Shown in pieces: positions 45,124 through 54,464 of a DNA stretch of 64,000 nt; the stretch's first letter is position 1; each line of letters starts with the position of its first letter. Origin of the DNA: CBDDIP01 sp965229005 (lineage in GTDB: Bacteria > Actinomycetota > Acidimicrobiia > Acidimicrobiales > Ilumatobacteraceae); the NCBI GenBank assembly GCA_965229005.1, contig CBDDIP010000002.1, positions 1,612,001 to 1,676,000 of the forward strand, given 5' to 3'. The notes beneath the pieces were generated by a model, which saw nothing but the letters and a program-made list of their open reading frames with translations, did no database searches and was not told where the DNA came from. The translations under genes and the position numbers were made by a program.

Positions 45124-46781
45124 GAGGGCGACACCTCCGTCGACGTCGCGGCCTCGACGATCGGCACGTGCGGTGGGTGATGGCCGTGCGCCACTGTGCC
45201 GTGGCCGCTGTGACTTCCGTGCCCCGCGTGAAGAGCGCGGTTCGCCGCCCGGCGAGGGAGCTGCGTGAAGGTCACCACCGCCGCACCGAACGCGAGGCCG
45301 ACGGCGATCCACAGCGAGCTGTGCATCGAGTCCACGAATGCGTCGCGAGCCGCAGTTGCGATCTGTCCGGCCTGGGCACCCAGGTGCTCGCCGGCGTGGA
45401 TGGCAGCGCCGACGTTGTTCGTCAGCAGGGTGCGGTCGACGGAGGACAGCGTCGGGAAGTCGACCAACTTGTCCTGCATCGATGTCGCGTAGCTCGTGGC
45501 GGCGACGCTGCCGATCACGGCAACGCCAAGCGCACCGCCGAACTCGCGCACGGTGTCATTCACGGCGGAGCCGACGCCGGCGCGTGCGGGCGGCAGCGTG
45601 GCCATGATCATCTCGGTCGCAGCGGGCATCGCGACACCCGCGCCGAGCCCGAACAGCAGCAGCCCGATGCCGGTGGGCGCGTACGAACCACCGTCGACGA
45701 ACGCAGCCTGGACGGCGACGCCGGCGGTTGCGATCAGGGTGCCGGCGGTGACGGCGATGCGCCCGCCGTGCATCTCGGAGAGGTGTGCGCCGGCGCCGGT
45801 GCCCACCAACATCCCGATCGCTGCCGGTACGAGTGCGAAGCCCGCCGCGAGCGGGGTGTACTGCAGCACGAACTGCAGGTACTGGGCCTGCAGGAACACG
45901 GTGCCGGCCATGGCGAAGAACAGCAGCGCGAGGGCGATGCTGCCGGCGGAGAAGCTCCGGTTGCGGAACAGGGCGATGTCGAGCATCGGGTCATCGCGCC
46001 GCGTCTCCCAGCTGACGAACACGACCGCCAACGCAGCGCCGACCGCGAAGTTGATGACCGATGCGGTCGACGCCCATCCCCGCTCCGGCGCCTGGATGAT
46101 GGCGTAGACCAGTGTGCTGATCGCCGCGATGGACAAGCCGGCGCCGATGGGATCCAGCCGGGTGGCCTTGGGGTCGCGGGAGTCGGGCACCAGATGGAGC
46201 GCGCCGATGAACGCAGCGACGAGCAGCGGCACGTTGATCCAGAACACCGAGGACCACGAGAAGTTGCGCATCAACGCTCCGCCGACGATCGGGCCGACAG
46301 CGATGCCGGCTCCACTGGCGGCGGTCCAGCCGGCGATCGCCTTGGCCCGCTCGCGCGGATCGCCGAACACGTTGACCAGGATCGACAGGGTGGTGGGCAT
46401 GATCAACGCCCCGCCGATGCCCATCACACAGCGGCCGGCGATGAGCGCCGTCGTCGACCCTGCCGTCGCTGCGACGACCGAGCCGCCCAGGAACGTCAGC
46501 AGGCCGGCGAGCAACGCATGGCGACGGCTGAAGCGGTCACCGAGGCTGCCGGCAGTGAGCAGCAGCCCGGCGAACACGATGGTGTAGGCAGCGACGATCC
46601 ACTGCAGCTGTGCCGAGCTGGCGCCGAGGTCGCCGACCAGTTGGGGCATGGCGACGTTGATGATGGTGTGGTCGATGGAGGTGACGAGGAGGGCGAGCAC
46701 GAGCACGCCGAGGATGCGCCAACGGTTGGGATGGCTGGCATGTGTGTCGCCGATGGATTGGGTGGTGGGACGTCCGTGCAT
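45120..46781 (-). CDS. MFS drug:H+ antiporter, DHA2 (EmrB/QacA) family
   Basis: A 553-residue, 14-segment exporter. SIDHTIINVAMPQLVGDLG (near 36, motif D1), LTAGSLGDRFSRRHALL (motif A), GRCVMGIGGALIMPTTLSI (motif B) and GWTAASGAGIAVGPIVGGAL (motif C, antiporter) are in order. The C-terminal tail is His-rich (HAGHGSHSGHGTVAHGHHPPH), perhaps metal binding. AAGGAG is five bases before ATG 46781. It lies between the hydrolase lipoprotein and the flavoprotein in a probable leftward operon; a toxic small molecule or its product is the likely cargo. Confidence 0.88.
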   Translation of the reverse strand: MHGRPTTQSIGDTHASHPNRWRILGVLVLALLVTSIDHTIINVAMPQLVGDLGASSAQLQWIVAAYTIVFAGLLLTAGSLGDRFSRRHALLAGLLTFLGGSVVAATAGSTTALIAGRCVMGIGGALIMPTTLSILVNVFGDPRERAKAIAGWTAASGAGIAVGPIVGGALMRNFSWSSVFWINVPLLVAAFIGALHLVPDSRDPKATRLDPIGAGLSIAAISTLVYAIIQAPERGWASTASVINFAVGAALAVVFVSWETRRDDPMLDIALFRNRSFSAGSIALALLFFAMAGTVFLQAQYLQFVLQYTPLAAGFALVPAAIGMLVGTGAGAHLSEMHGGRIAVTAGTLIATAGVAVQAAFVDGGSYAPTGIGLLLFGLGAGVAMPAATEMIMATLPPARAGVGSAVNDTVREFGGALGVAVIGSVAATSYATSMQDKLVDFPTLSSVDRTLLTNNVGAAIHAGEHLGAQAGQIATAARDAFVDSMHSSLWIAVGLAFGAAVVTFTQLPRRAANRALHAGHGSHSGHGTVAHGHHPPHVPIVEAATSTEVSPS

Positions 46782-46839
46782 GATGGCTCCTTGGGTGTGA
46801 TGTGTGGGTTGTGGTGGGTTGGTGGGTGGGGTGGATGGG

Positions 46840-47838
46840 CTAGGGCAGCAGGCGGGTGATCTCGTCGATCACGACGCCCGGTTGGTCGATCTCGATGTGG
46901 TGGCCGGTGTGTTCGACCGACACCAGGTGTGAGGTGGTGGACAGCGCCATCCAGGCCCGCTGGCCCAGGTTCCACGCCTCGTTGAGGCGGTCGACTTCTG
47001 CTGCAACCAGGTCGGCTGGCAGGTCGCGTCGGGCGGCGGTGATGATGGTCATCGGCAACGAGCCGAGCGAACCGATCTGGGCCGCGTCGGCGAAGGCGGC
47101 AACGGCGTCGAGGTGCTCGCTGTTGCCGGTCGGTGCGAACGTGCCGCACAGGCCTCGGAGCATCGCGGCGGCGTCGGACCCGTCGTCGGGAACCGCGCAG
47201 ATGGCGTCCGGCCATGTGGTGGGCGAGGCGTCGATGAGCACGAGCCCGGTGACCTCGTCGGCGAACAGTGACGCGAACGTCACCGCTTCGGCGCCGCCGA
47301 AGGAGTGACCGACGACCACATAGGGTCCGGGCTCACCGACCTTGCCCAGCAGGTGGTGGAGGTCCGTCGCCTGGGTGGTGAAGGTCGCCGTCGAGGTCGC
47401 CGGGTCGCTCGTCCCCGTCCCGGGTCGGTCGTACGAGCAGACGCGGGCGCGGGCAGCGATGGCCGGCTCGACGAGCGCCCAGCCGGTGCTGTCGCCGCCG
47501 AAACCGGCGATGAGCACCACCGTCGTGTCGCCCTCGCCCACGCAGCGCAGATGCACCCGCTCGCCGGCAGCGCCGACCAACTCGTCGAGCGTGTCGGTCG
47601 GCCGCGGCGCAGCGGTCGCGGTCACCGTGGACGGCACGGCGGGGTTGCTCGGCGTCGTGGTGTGCGACGTACTGGTGGAAGCGGTCGAGGGCGGGAGTGA
47701 GCCGGCCCGGGAGGTCGTGTCGTTCCCGCAGGCCGTGACGCCGATCAGGGCGACGAGGATGAGGACGCCGAGGTGGCGAGGGGCCGGCCGCATGGCGCCG
47801 CTCCAGAGGTTGGCGATCGTGTCGTAGACGTTGCTCAT
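46840..47838 (-). CDS. Alpha/beta-hydrolase lipoprotein, first gene of the leftward LuxR-flanking operon
   Basis: A 332-residue predicted lipoprotein: lipobox LIGVTAC (Cys about 37), a Ser/Thr/Pro linker to about 80, then an alpha/beta hydrolase with GFGGDSTGWALVEP, YDRPGTGTSDP, nucleophile GHSFGGAEA (near 170) and His HTGHHIEIDQP (near 315). The acid may lie near TAARRDLP. ATG 47838 places the gene 15 bases from the shared 42-base element, as in the rightward operon; ATG 47793, with GGAG upstream, is the alternative and gives a more usual signal length. A lipid- or ester-cleaving role outside the membrane is inferred. Confidence 0.78.
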   Translation of the reverse strand: MSNVYDTIANLWSGAMRPAPRHLGVLILVALIGVTACGNDTTSRAGSLPPSTASTSTSHTTTPSNPAVPSTVTATAAPRPTDTLDELVGAAGERVHLRCVGEGDTTVVLIAGFGGDSTGWALVEPAIAARARVCSYDRPGTGTSDPATSTATFTTQATDLHHLLGKVGEPGPYVVVGHSFGGAEAVTFASLFADEVTGLVLIDASPTTWPDAICAVPDDGSDAAAMLRGLCGTFAPTGNSEHLDAVAAFADAAQIGSLGSLPMTIITAARRDLPADLVAAEVDRLNEAWNLGQRAWMALSTTSHLVSVEHTGHHIEIDQPGVVIDEITRLLP

Positions 47839-47853
47839 GGGCAACACGATCGA

Positions 47854-47895
47854 CCTAAGGGGAGGCGCGCCGCATCGGACACACCCCCTCAGATC
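47854..47895 (-). promoter_or_regulatory. Copy 1 of a 42-base cis element flanking the LuxR gene
   Basis: Plus-strand order: CCTAAGG, eight variable bases, GCCGCATCGG, then ACACAC and CCCCTCAGATC. Thirty-two of 42 positions match the reverse complement of 50841-50882, and spacing is identical. In the direction of the leftward operon the CCTTAGG end is 15 bases from ATG 47838. It is a promoter or activator site, probably for the adjacent LuxR-type protein. Confidence 0.72.
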
Positions 47896-47942
47896 TGTCC
47901 CCCGCGACCAGGTCGCGTGAGCACGCGATACTGAGGAGCCCT

Positions 47943-50827
47943 ATGCACGCCCGTCCGTCCGCCGCCGACTTCGTGGGCCGGCACGAGGAGTTGGCTGTCT
48001 TCGAGCAGGCCATCACGGATGCACGCAATGCCCTTCCCTCGGTCGTGTTGGTGAGCGGCGACGCGGGGATCGGCAAGACCACCATCGTCAGCGAAAGTGC
48101 AGCCCGAGCTGGTGTGGCCCTGTACGTGGGGCGGTCCACCCACATCGGTGGTGAGATCATTCCGCTGGCTCCGTTGGCGGATCTGCTTCGCCAACTCCGC
48201 CGGTCGCGACCGGACCTGCTGTCCGAGACACCGGCGCTCGCCGCGTTGCGCGACTGGTCCGCGCCCCGCTCGGCCTCCTCAGCGCTGGACGGAGCGTCGC
48301 ACGGAGGGCTGTTCGTCGCCGTCCTCGAGTTGTTCAGCCACCTCGCGGCTGATGCGGCAGTCCTCGTGGGGTTCGAGGATCTGCACTGGGCCGACACGGT
48401 GACGTGGGATCTGTTCGACTACCTGGCCCGCAACCTCATCGACGAGCGGGTCGTCCTCGTCGGCACCTTCCGTGCCAACGAGGTCGCCTCCCGGCCGGCG
48501 CAGCGAGGCCGGTTGGCCGAGCTCGCCAGGCTGCCGGCGGCACGTCGCCTGCACCTCGAAGGGTTGGAGCGCGACGAGATCGCCGAACGCGTCGCGATGC
48601 TGCTCGGTACGCCTGCGCCGAGCGCGCTCGTCGACCAGGTCGTCGCGCGGGGCCGCGGCAATCCGTTCTTCACCGGTGAGCTCGTGGCTGCACACCTGTC
48701 GGGCGACGCCATTCCGCTCGTGCTGTCGGACCTGTCTCCGCCGAGATCGCCGACCTCGACAACCGGGCCCGCCTCGTGTTGGGTGCCGTCGCAGCGATTG
48801 GCCGCGAAACCCCGCACGATCTGCTGGTTGCCATCGTGGCCCTGGCGGAGCAGGAGGTGGAAGCGGCGTTGCGGTCGGTCATCGATGCACGGTTGCTCGT
48901 GGTCGACAACGACGCCTACCGGTTCCGTCACCCGCTGCTCGGTGAGGTCGTCTATGCCGATCTCCTCCCGCCACAACGGGCCCGACTCCACCGCAGCATC
49001 GCGGCCGCGCTCGCGCAGCAGCCAACCGCCGCGCTGCGACGACCGGATCGGGCCGGTGAGCTCGCTTTTCACCTCGATCTCGCGGGCGACGTCGAGGAGA
49101 CCTTCACCGCGTTGCTCGCCGCCGCCGACGCGGCCGAGACCATCGCCCCAGCGGCGGCGTTCAGCCATCTCGAGCGTGCCTTCGAATTGTGGGACGCGGC
49201 CGGAGCGAGTGCAGATGCAGCCAACCGCGGCCACCGTCTCTGGCAAGCGGCCGACATCGCCACCTCTACCGTCGGCAACGAACGCGCCGTGCAGTTGGCG
49301 CGTGCTGCATTCGAGTACGGGCCGCCTCCGCTCGGCGTCGCATGGGGCCATGAGCGGCTCGGTCGCTACCTGTGGTCCAGCGGCCGGATCGAGGAGAGCC
49401 GAGCCGAGTTCGCACTGGCTGCAGCACTGTCCAGCGATGGCAGCGAGGCGGCGGCGGTGTTCGCCGGTCTCGGACAGGCCGAGCTGATGGCAGGTAACGA
49501 TGCAGCGGCCGAGTTGTGGTGCGCGAAGGTGTTCGAACTCGTGCGGACACCGGAGAGCGATCCGCCGGCTTGGGCGATGGCGCGGCGTGTGCTGGGCATC
49601 GTCCGCAGCAATCAGGGAGACCCGGCCGGGGCGGTCGAGCTGTGCAGGGCCTCGGTTGCCGCTGCTGCCAACGCGCAGGCACGTGCCCTCGCGACCTTGT
49701 ACCTGTGCGTCGCGCTCAACGACGCCGGCGAGTACCAACTGGCGCTCAACACGACCCTCGACGCGGTTGCGGAGGGTCAGCTGACCGGTCTGGACCGCGG
49801 CTTCGGGTGCTACTTCGACTCGCTCGCCGCGGATGCGCTCGTGCGTCTCGGCCGATGGACTGAGGTCGCCGGGCTCCTCGCCCGTCATCCGCTGCCCGGC
49901 ACGTTGCCGGTCGGTCGTCTCCAACTCGCCCGGGTGAAGGCGGTGCTGGCCGCACGACGCGGCGACACCACCGAAGCGCTGGCCGAGCTCGCTGTTGCCC
50001 ACGAGCTGCCGATCGACGGCTGGCACGCGATCCTCCGCGACGCCTCGGCTGCCGACGTCCACCTCACGCTGGCGAACTGGGAGGACTCCATGCGGGTGGC
50101 CGAGCAGGGATGGGCCGCAACGTGCACCACCTCCGCGCTGTGGGCGGCCAGGTTTGCGAAGGTTGCAACGGTCGCCGAGGTGGAGCAGACGCTCGACCAG
50201 CGGGCGCGTCGCGAGTCAGTGGACGTCGACGCAACCGTTGCTCGCCTGCAGCACCGACTGGACCTCGCTCGAGCGCTCGCCGAGAGCGTGCCGGGCGGTC
50301 CGCAGCGCGACACCGCCGCGCACCTCGCGCACGCGGCAGCAAGCCTCACGCGGCTCGGCCGGCCCGATGCCAACGCATGGTCCGAGGCCGTGGCCCGCTG
50401 GCATGAGCTGGGTGACCGTTGGGCGAGCGCGGTGGCCCTCGTTCGCGAAGCTGAGGCCGCGGCGCTGGCAGGTGCAGCGGATCGGGCGGCGTCGACGCTG
50501 CGTGCAGCGCACGCGATCGCCGCCGAGCTGAGTGCAGGTCCGCTGATCGCGGAGATCGATGCCGTGTCCAGCCGGACCCGGATCAGCATCGACGCCCCGA
50601 CCCGCATCGCGCTCGACGAGACCTCCGCCGAACGGCTCGGCCTCACGCCCCGCGAAGCGGAGGTGTTGGCGTTGGTGGCGTCCGGGCGCACCAACCGTCA
50701 GATCGGCGACGAGCTGTACGTGTCGGACAAGACGGCAAGCGTGCACGTGTCGAACATCCTGCGCAAGCTCGGTGTGAACAGCAGGGTCGACGCTGCCGCC
50801 GTGGCGCAGCGACTGGGTATGACCTGA
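47943..50827 (+). pseudogene. LuxR/MalT-like ATP-binding transcriptional regulator, frameshifted
   Basis: A gene of about 961 codons for a large ATP-binding LuxR regulator (LAL type). The N-terminal part (from MHARPSAADFVGRHEELAV) has Walker A SGDAGIGKTT near 39 and Walker B LVGFEDLHWAD. The C-terminal part has TPR-like helices and the GerE/LuxR HTH (LTPREAEVLALVASGRTNRQ, then KTASVHVSNILRKLGV). The frame breaks at about 48733, where GACCTGTCTCC would read GAC-CTG-GTC-TCC with one more G. Restoring that base joins SDL directly to VSAEIADLDNRARLV. GAGGAG precedes ATG 47943, and TCGCGT-GAGC-ACGCGA lies at 47913. It could be a real mutation or a sequence error. Confidence 0.8.
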
Positions 50828-50840
50828 AGCGCACCATCGC

Positions 50841-50882
50841 GATCTGAGGGGGCGCGCCCGATGCGGCAGCGGCCGCCTTAGG
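50841..50882 (+). promoter_or_regulatory. Copy 2 of the 42-base cis element
   Basis: Reads GATCTGAGGGG, GCGCGC, CCGATGCGGC, eight variable bases, CCTTAGG; the last block ends 14 bases before ATG 50897 of the rightward operon. Same length and gene-relative orientation as the copy at 47854. The conserved blocks with a non-conserved spacer argue for protein-binding sites, not a recent duplication of the whole region. Confidence 0.72.
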
Positions 50883-50896
50883 CCGACGATGCACTC

Positions 50897-51988
50897 ATGC
50901 CCTCGCCGCTCGACCCGACGAGCCAACCCTCGATGCACGACGACCTCGCCGTTCGTTGCGCGGTTCCGTTCGGGTTGTCGGGTCGGCTGGTAGGGATCGG
51001 CCAGAGTGGCGTGGTCCACTCGTTCCACTTCGACGATGGCCGGGTCTCGCATCGCGTCCGCCGCTTCGACACGTCCGCAGCCGTGAACGATCTCGTCGCC
51101 TTCGACGGCTCGGTCCTCACGTACGGCGCCGACTCCACCGTGCGACAGCTCAGCCTCCAAGCGGGCACGCTGCGCCGTGTCGACCTCGCCGGACACCGGC
51201 GCACGGTCACCTCCTGCCCGACGTACGACGCGGCAAGCGGCGAACTGCACCTCGTCGCCGGCGACGGGGGTGGCACGCAGCTGCATGTCGTCGTGCCATC
51301 CGGTGCCCTCACCCGGCGGAGCCGGCTCATCGCCGATGCCCGGGTGCCCATCCAGGGACTCGCGGTCGGCATTGATCACGTGGTCTTCATTGGCGACGGC
51401 TTGGTGGGTGTCGCTCCCCGCGACGGCAATGTGCGCGCCCGCTGGACGCCGACCGATGCCATCGCGCCGCGCCCGGTGCACACGTACCGGACTCGCGACA
51501 CGGTCGTCCTCGTCGCCCTCACGCCGTCGCTCGAGCGCTGGATCCTCCACTCCGACGGCCGAGCCGTCGAGCGCGACGTGCTCGACCCGACACCACGCCG
51601 ATTCGCGCACGCCAGCAGTGGCGGCGCTGTCGACGGAGCGCCCGGGTTCGTGTGGAGTACGGGTGGCGAGACCATCGGCCAACACGATCTCGTCACGTCT
51701 CGCAGCACGCAACTCGACGTGTCTCCGAGTGCGCCCGGCGACTTCGTCGTCGTCCCCGACCCTGCACGTCCCGACAGCAACGTCGGCTGGTTCGTCGGGT
51801 TCGTGCACCACGCGCCAGGCGGCGACACCGACCTCGTCGTGATCGACACGGCCGACCTCGCCGGCGACGTGCTCGCCACGATCCGCCTCCCCCGACCGGT
51901 CCCTCGCGGGCTCCGCTGCACCTGGGTGCCTGCGATCCCCGCCATGACCACATCGCACACTCCATCACCAAGAACGGACGGATCATGA
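50897..51988 (+). CDS. Carotenoid-oxygenase-fold protein lacking iron-ligand histidines
   Basis: A 363-residue beta-propeller protein related to RPE65/carotenoid cleavage dioxygenases. The C-terminus GWFVGFVHHAPGGDTDLVVI, DTADLAGDVLATIRLPRPVP and RCTWVP match the family ending (usually GFHGxWVP). At the ligand positions AHP reads SCP (near 105), the H-D-F site reads QGLAV (near 152), the third site near 190 (RPVHTYRTRD) is unclear, and HGxW reads RCTW (near 340). It is also about 100 residues short of normal. A catalytic Fe(II) centre is thus improbable. ATG 50897; its stop overlaps the next ATG (ATGA). Possible roles are binding/sensing of a terpenoid or decay. Confidence 0.72.
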   Translation: MPSPLDPTSQPSMHDDLAVRCAVPFGLSGRLVGIGQSGVVHSFHFDDGRVSHRVRRFDTSAAVNDLVAFDGSVLTYGADSTVRQLSLQAGTLRRVDLAGHRRTVTSCPTYDAASGELHLVAGDGGGTQLHVVVPSGALTRRSRLIADARVPIQGLAVGIDHVVFIGDGLVGVAPRDGNVRARWTPTDAIAPRPVHTYRTRDTVVLVALTPSLERWILHSDGRAVERDVLDPTPRRFAHASSGGAVDGAPGFVWSTGGETIGQHDLVTSRSTQLDVSPSAPGDFVVVPDPARPDSNVGWFVGFVHHAPGGDTDLVVIDTADLAGDVLATIRLPRPVPRGLRCTWVPAIPAMTTSHTPSPRTDGS

Positions 51989-53382
51989 ACACCACTCAGC
52001 TCACTCGACCAGCCCCGGAGGCAGGCGTTGCCGTCGCAGCGCCGACCACCGCATCGGATGAACCCCAACGGGAACCCATCTGGCGCGTCGTCGGCGGATC
52101 GGTGGCAGCCGGTTCCGTCGGAGCGCTCGTGCTCACGCTCGGCGTCTTCGGTGGCGCACAGGAGCACGTCATCTCCGGCTCGTCGTTGCTGGCCTTCGCG
52201 TTCGGCTGGGCCATGCTCGCCGCGCTGTCGGCCCGCTTCACCAGCCAACCGCAGCGCTGGGCGCGCGTGCCCGCCGTCGGCATGGCGGCTTCGGGACTCA
52301 CCCTGCTGATCGCACGACCCACCGATCACGCGCTCACCACCGCCGGTTGGGTGTGGCCTCCTGCGGCGTTCGCGCTCACCGTGTGGACGGCCGTTCAGAT
52401 CCGCCGCAACCTGGCCGGCCGCGTTCGATGGCTGCTCTACCCGATCGTCGCCTCGCTCGCTGTGGGCTCCGTCGGTGGGATGTACGCAACCGCCGTCACG
52501 GCTCGCGACGGGCACACCTCTGCCGCCCCGGGCACCCTCTATGACGTCGGAGGCCATCGTCTGCACCTGAACTGCACCGGGACGGGCAGTCCCACCGTCG
52601 TGCTCGAGAACGGGCTCGGATCGACGTCGCCGAACTGGGCTCGAATCACTGCTGACGTGGCCCCCACGACGCGTGTCTGCGCCTATGACAGGGCAGGCCA
52701 GGGCTGGAGCGACGACATCGGTGCACCGCAAGACGCCGTGGCCATCGCTGGGGATCTGCACACCCTGCTCGACCGTGCGGGCGAATCGGGACCGTACGTG
52801 CTCGTCGGTCACTCGGCGGGCGGCACCTACGTGATGACGTTCGCGGCCCGCTACCCCGACGAGGTGGCGGGCATGGTGCTGCTCGACTCGATGAGCCCGT
52901 ACGAGTTCACCGACCTTCCCGGATTCGCCGACGAGCAGTCGATGATGCGTCGAGGCCTGGGCGTGCTCCCCAGCCTCGCCCGGCTGGGGGTCACTCAGGT
53001 GCTGCCCATGTCGATCTGGTCGGACCTCCCCGAGCCGGCGGCATCTCAGGTGCAGGCGTTCGCGTCCAGCCCACGCGGCATGCGCAACATGCGCGACGAG
53101 CAGTCGATGTACCCCACGGTGTTCGAACAGGCCAAGGCGTTGACGTCGCTCGACGGCAAGCCGCTCGTCGTCGTCACCGCAACCGAATCGATCGATCAGC
53201 ACAAGGAGTGGACCGACCTGCAGGACCGCCTCGCAACGCTGTCGACGAACAGTCAGCACCGAGTAGCCGACTCGACGCACCAGGGTCTGATCGAGGATGC
53301 AGAGAGCTACCAACCCTCCGTCGAAGCCATCCTCGATGTCGTCCAGTCGGTCCGCACCCAGCAACCCGTCGCCGACAGGTGA
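51985..53382 (+). CDS. Membrane-anchored alpha/beta hydrolase
   Basis: A 465-residue protein. Residues about 35-170 contain four hydrophobic segments (VAAGSVGALVLTLGVFGG, LLAFAFGWAMLAALSA, WVWPPAAFALTVWTAV, LLYPIVASLAVGSVGGM). Residues 180-465 are an alpha/beta hydrolase: GHRLHLNCTGTGSPTVVLEN, AYDRAGQGWSD, nucleophile GHSAGGTYV (near 273), with a late His in DSTHQGLIED (near 430). The domain sits outside or at the membrane face. It is coupled by ATGA to the carotenoid-oxygenase-like gene and followed by the dehydrogenase. The upstream in-frame extension overlaps that gene and is rejected. Confidence 0.82.
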   Translation: MNTTQLTRPAPEAGVAVAAPTTASDEPQREPIWRVVGGSVAAGSVGALVLTLGVFGGAQEHVISGSSLLAFAFGWAMLAALSARFTSQPQRWARVPAVGMAASGLTLLIARPTDHALTTAGWVWPPAAFALTVWTAVQIRRNLAGRVRWLLYPIVASLAVGSVGGMYATAVTARDGHTSAAPGTLYDVGGHRLHLNCTGTGSPTVVLENGLGSTSPNWARITADVAPTTRVCAYDRAGQGWSDDIGAPQDAVAIAGDLHTLLDRAGESGPYVLVGHSAGGTYVMTFAARYPDEVAGMVLLDSMSPYEFTDLPGFADEQSMMRRGLGVLPSLARLGVTQVLPMSIWSDLPEPAASQVQAFASSPRGMRNMRDEQSMYPTVFEQAKALTSLDGKPLVVVTATESIDQHKEWTDLQDRLATLSTNSQHRVADSTHQGLIEDAESYQPSVEAILDVVQSVRTQQPVADR

Positions 53383-53419
53383 CGAGCGCTCGTATCACCC
53401 AACTACCGAGAGGAACACC

Positions 53420-54454
53420 ATGAACAGCACACCACACCCACAGCGGGCCCCGCACACCCAACCCGCAACGCCTGCTCGCACGATGCGGGCCATCGTGCAA
53501 GACCGTTACGGCACCAGCGAGACCTGGCAGCTGACCGACATCGGCGCACCGGAGATCGAACCGCACGAGGTGCTCGTCCGCGTGCACGCCGCCGGCCTCG
53601 ACCGCGGCACCTGGCACACGATGACCGGACGTCCCTACCTGATGCGTCTCATGGGTTTCGGTCTCCGCGCACCGAAGAACCGGGTGCCCGGTCTCGCCGT
53701 CACTGGAACCGTCGTCGCCGTCGGTGCGAACGTCACGCGGTTCAGCATCGGCGAGGAGGTGTTCGGCGTCGGCCGAGGAGCGTTCGCCGAGTTTGCCGCC
53801 GCTCGAGAGGACAAGCTTGCTCCGAAACCGTCGTCCCTCACCTTCGAACAGGCTGCCGCCGTTCCGATCTCGGCGTCCACAGCCCTTCAAGGACTGCGGC
53901 TCGGCCGGATCGAAGCCGGACAGCAGGTCCTGATCATCGGCGCCTCCGGCGGTGTCGGCAGCTACGCAGTGCAGCTGGCGAAGTCGTACGGCACCGAGGT
54001 CACCGGCGTGTGCAGTGCTGCCAAGGCCGATCTCGTGCGGTCACTGGGCGCCGACCACACGATCGACTACGCCACCGACGACGCCACCGACGGCTCCCGC
54101 CGCTACGACCTGATCCTCGACATCGCCGGCAACACCGCACTTCGGCGCCTGCGACGCGCCCTCGCCCCGAAGGGCAGCCTCGTCATCGTCGGCGGCGAGA
54201 GCAAGGGCAACATCACGGGCGGCTTCGGCAGAAGTCTGCGGGCGCCGCTGGTGTCGCTTTTCGTGAGCCAGCGGCTGGCCATGCTCGTCTCCAACGAGGG
54301 CCACGCCGACCTCGCACCACTGACGGATCTCATCGAGGCCGGCAAGCTCACGCCGAGCATCGACGCGACGTACCCGCTCGACGAGGCGCCGGACGCCATG
54401 CGCCAACTCGAAGCGGGCACGGTCCGCGGCAAGGTCTGCATCTCGGTGCAGTAG
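53420..54454 (+). CDS. NAD(P)-dependent alcohol dehydrogenase, zinc-free MDR (quinone-oxidoreductase-like)
   Basis: A 344-residue medium-chain dehydrogenase/reductase. The N-terminal catalytic domain begins MRAIVQDRYGTSETWQL and has PHEVLVRVHAAGLDRGTW and PGLAVTGTVVAVGANVT. The zinc-ligand Cys/His/Asp are absent. The nucleotide motif GASGGVGSYAVQLAKSYG is near 174-191. Members reduce enones and quinones with NADPH. GAGAGG is well placed before ATG 53420, and the 37-base gap to the hydrolase suggests it is the third gene of the rightward operon. Confidence 0.88.
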   Translation: MNSTPHPQRAPHTQPATPARTMRAIVQDRYGTSETWQLTDIGAPEIEPHEVLVRVHAAGLDRGTWHTMTGRPYLMRLMGFGLRAPKNRVPGLAVTGTVVAVGANVTRFSIGEEVFGVGRGAFAEFAAAREDKLAPKPSSLTFEQAAAVPISASTALQGLRLGRIEAGQQVLIIGASGGVGSYAVQLAKSYGTEVTGVCSAAKADLVRSLGADHTIDYATDDATDGSRRYDLILDIAGNTALRRLRRALAPKGSLVIVGGESKGNITGGFGRSLRAPLVSLFVSQRLAMLVSNEGHADLAPLTDLIEAGKLTPSIDATYPLDEAPDAMRQLEAGTVRGKVCISVQ

Positions 54455-54464
54455 AGCCGGCGGA

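Noticed and set aside
47913..47928. TCGCGT-GAGC-ACGCGA as a firm autoregulatory operator of the LuxR gene
   Set aside because: Short GC-rich dyads are common here; mentioned in the gene entry but not supported as a separate site.
50216..51958. A 580-codon minus-strand frame across the end of the LuxR gene and the carotenoid-oxygenase-like gene
   Set aside because: Composition is typical of a shadow frame and it would span the duplicated regulatory element.
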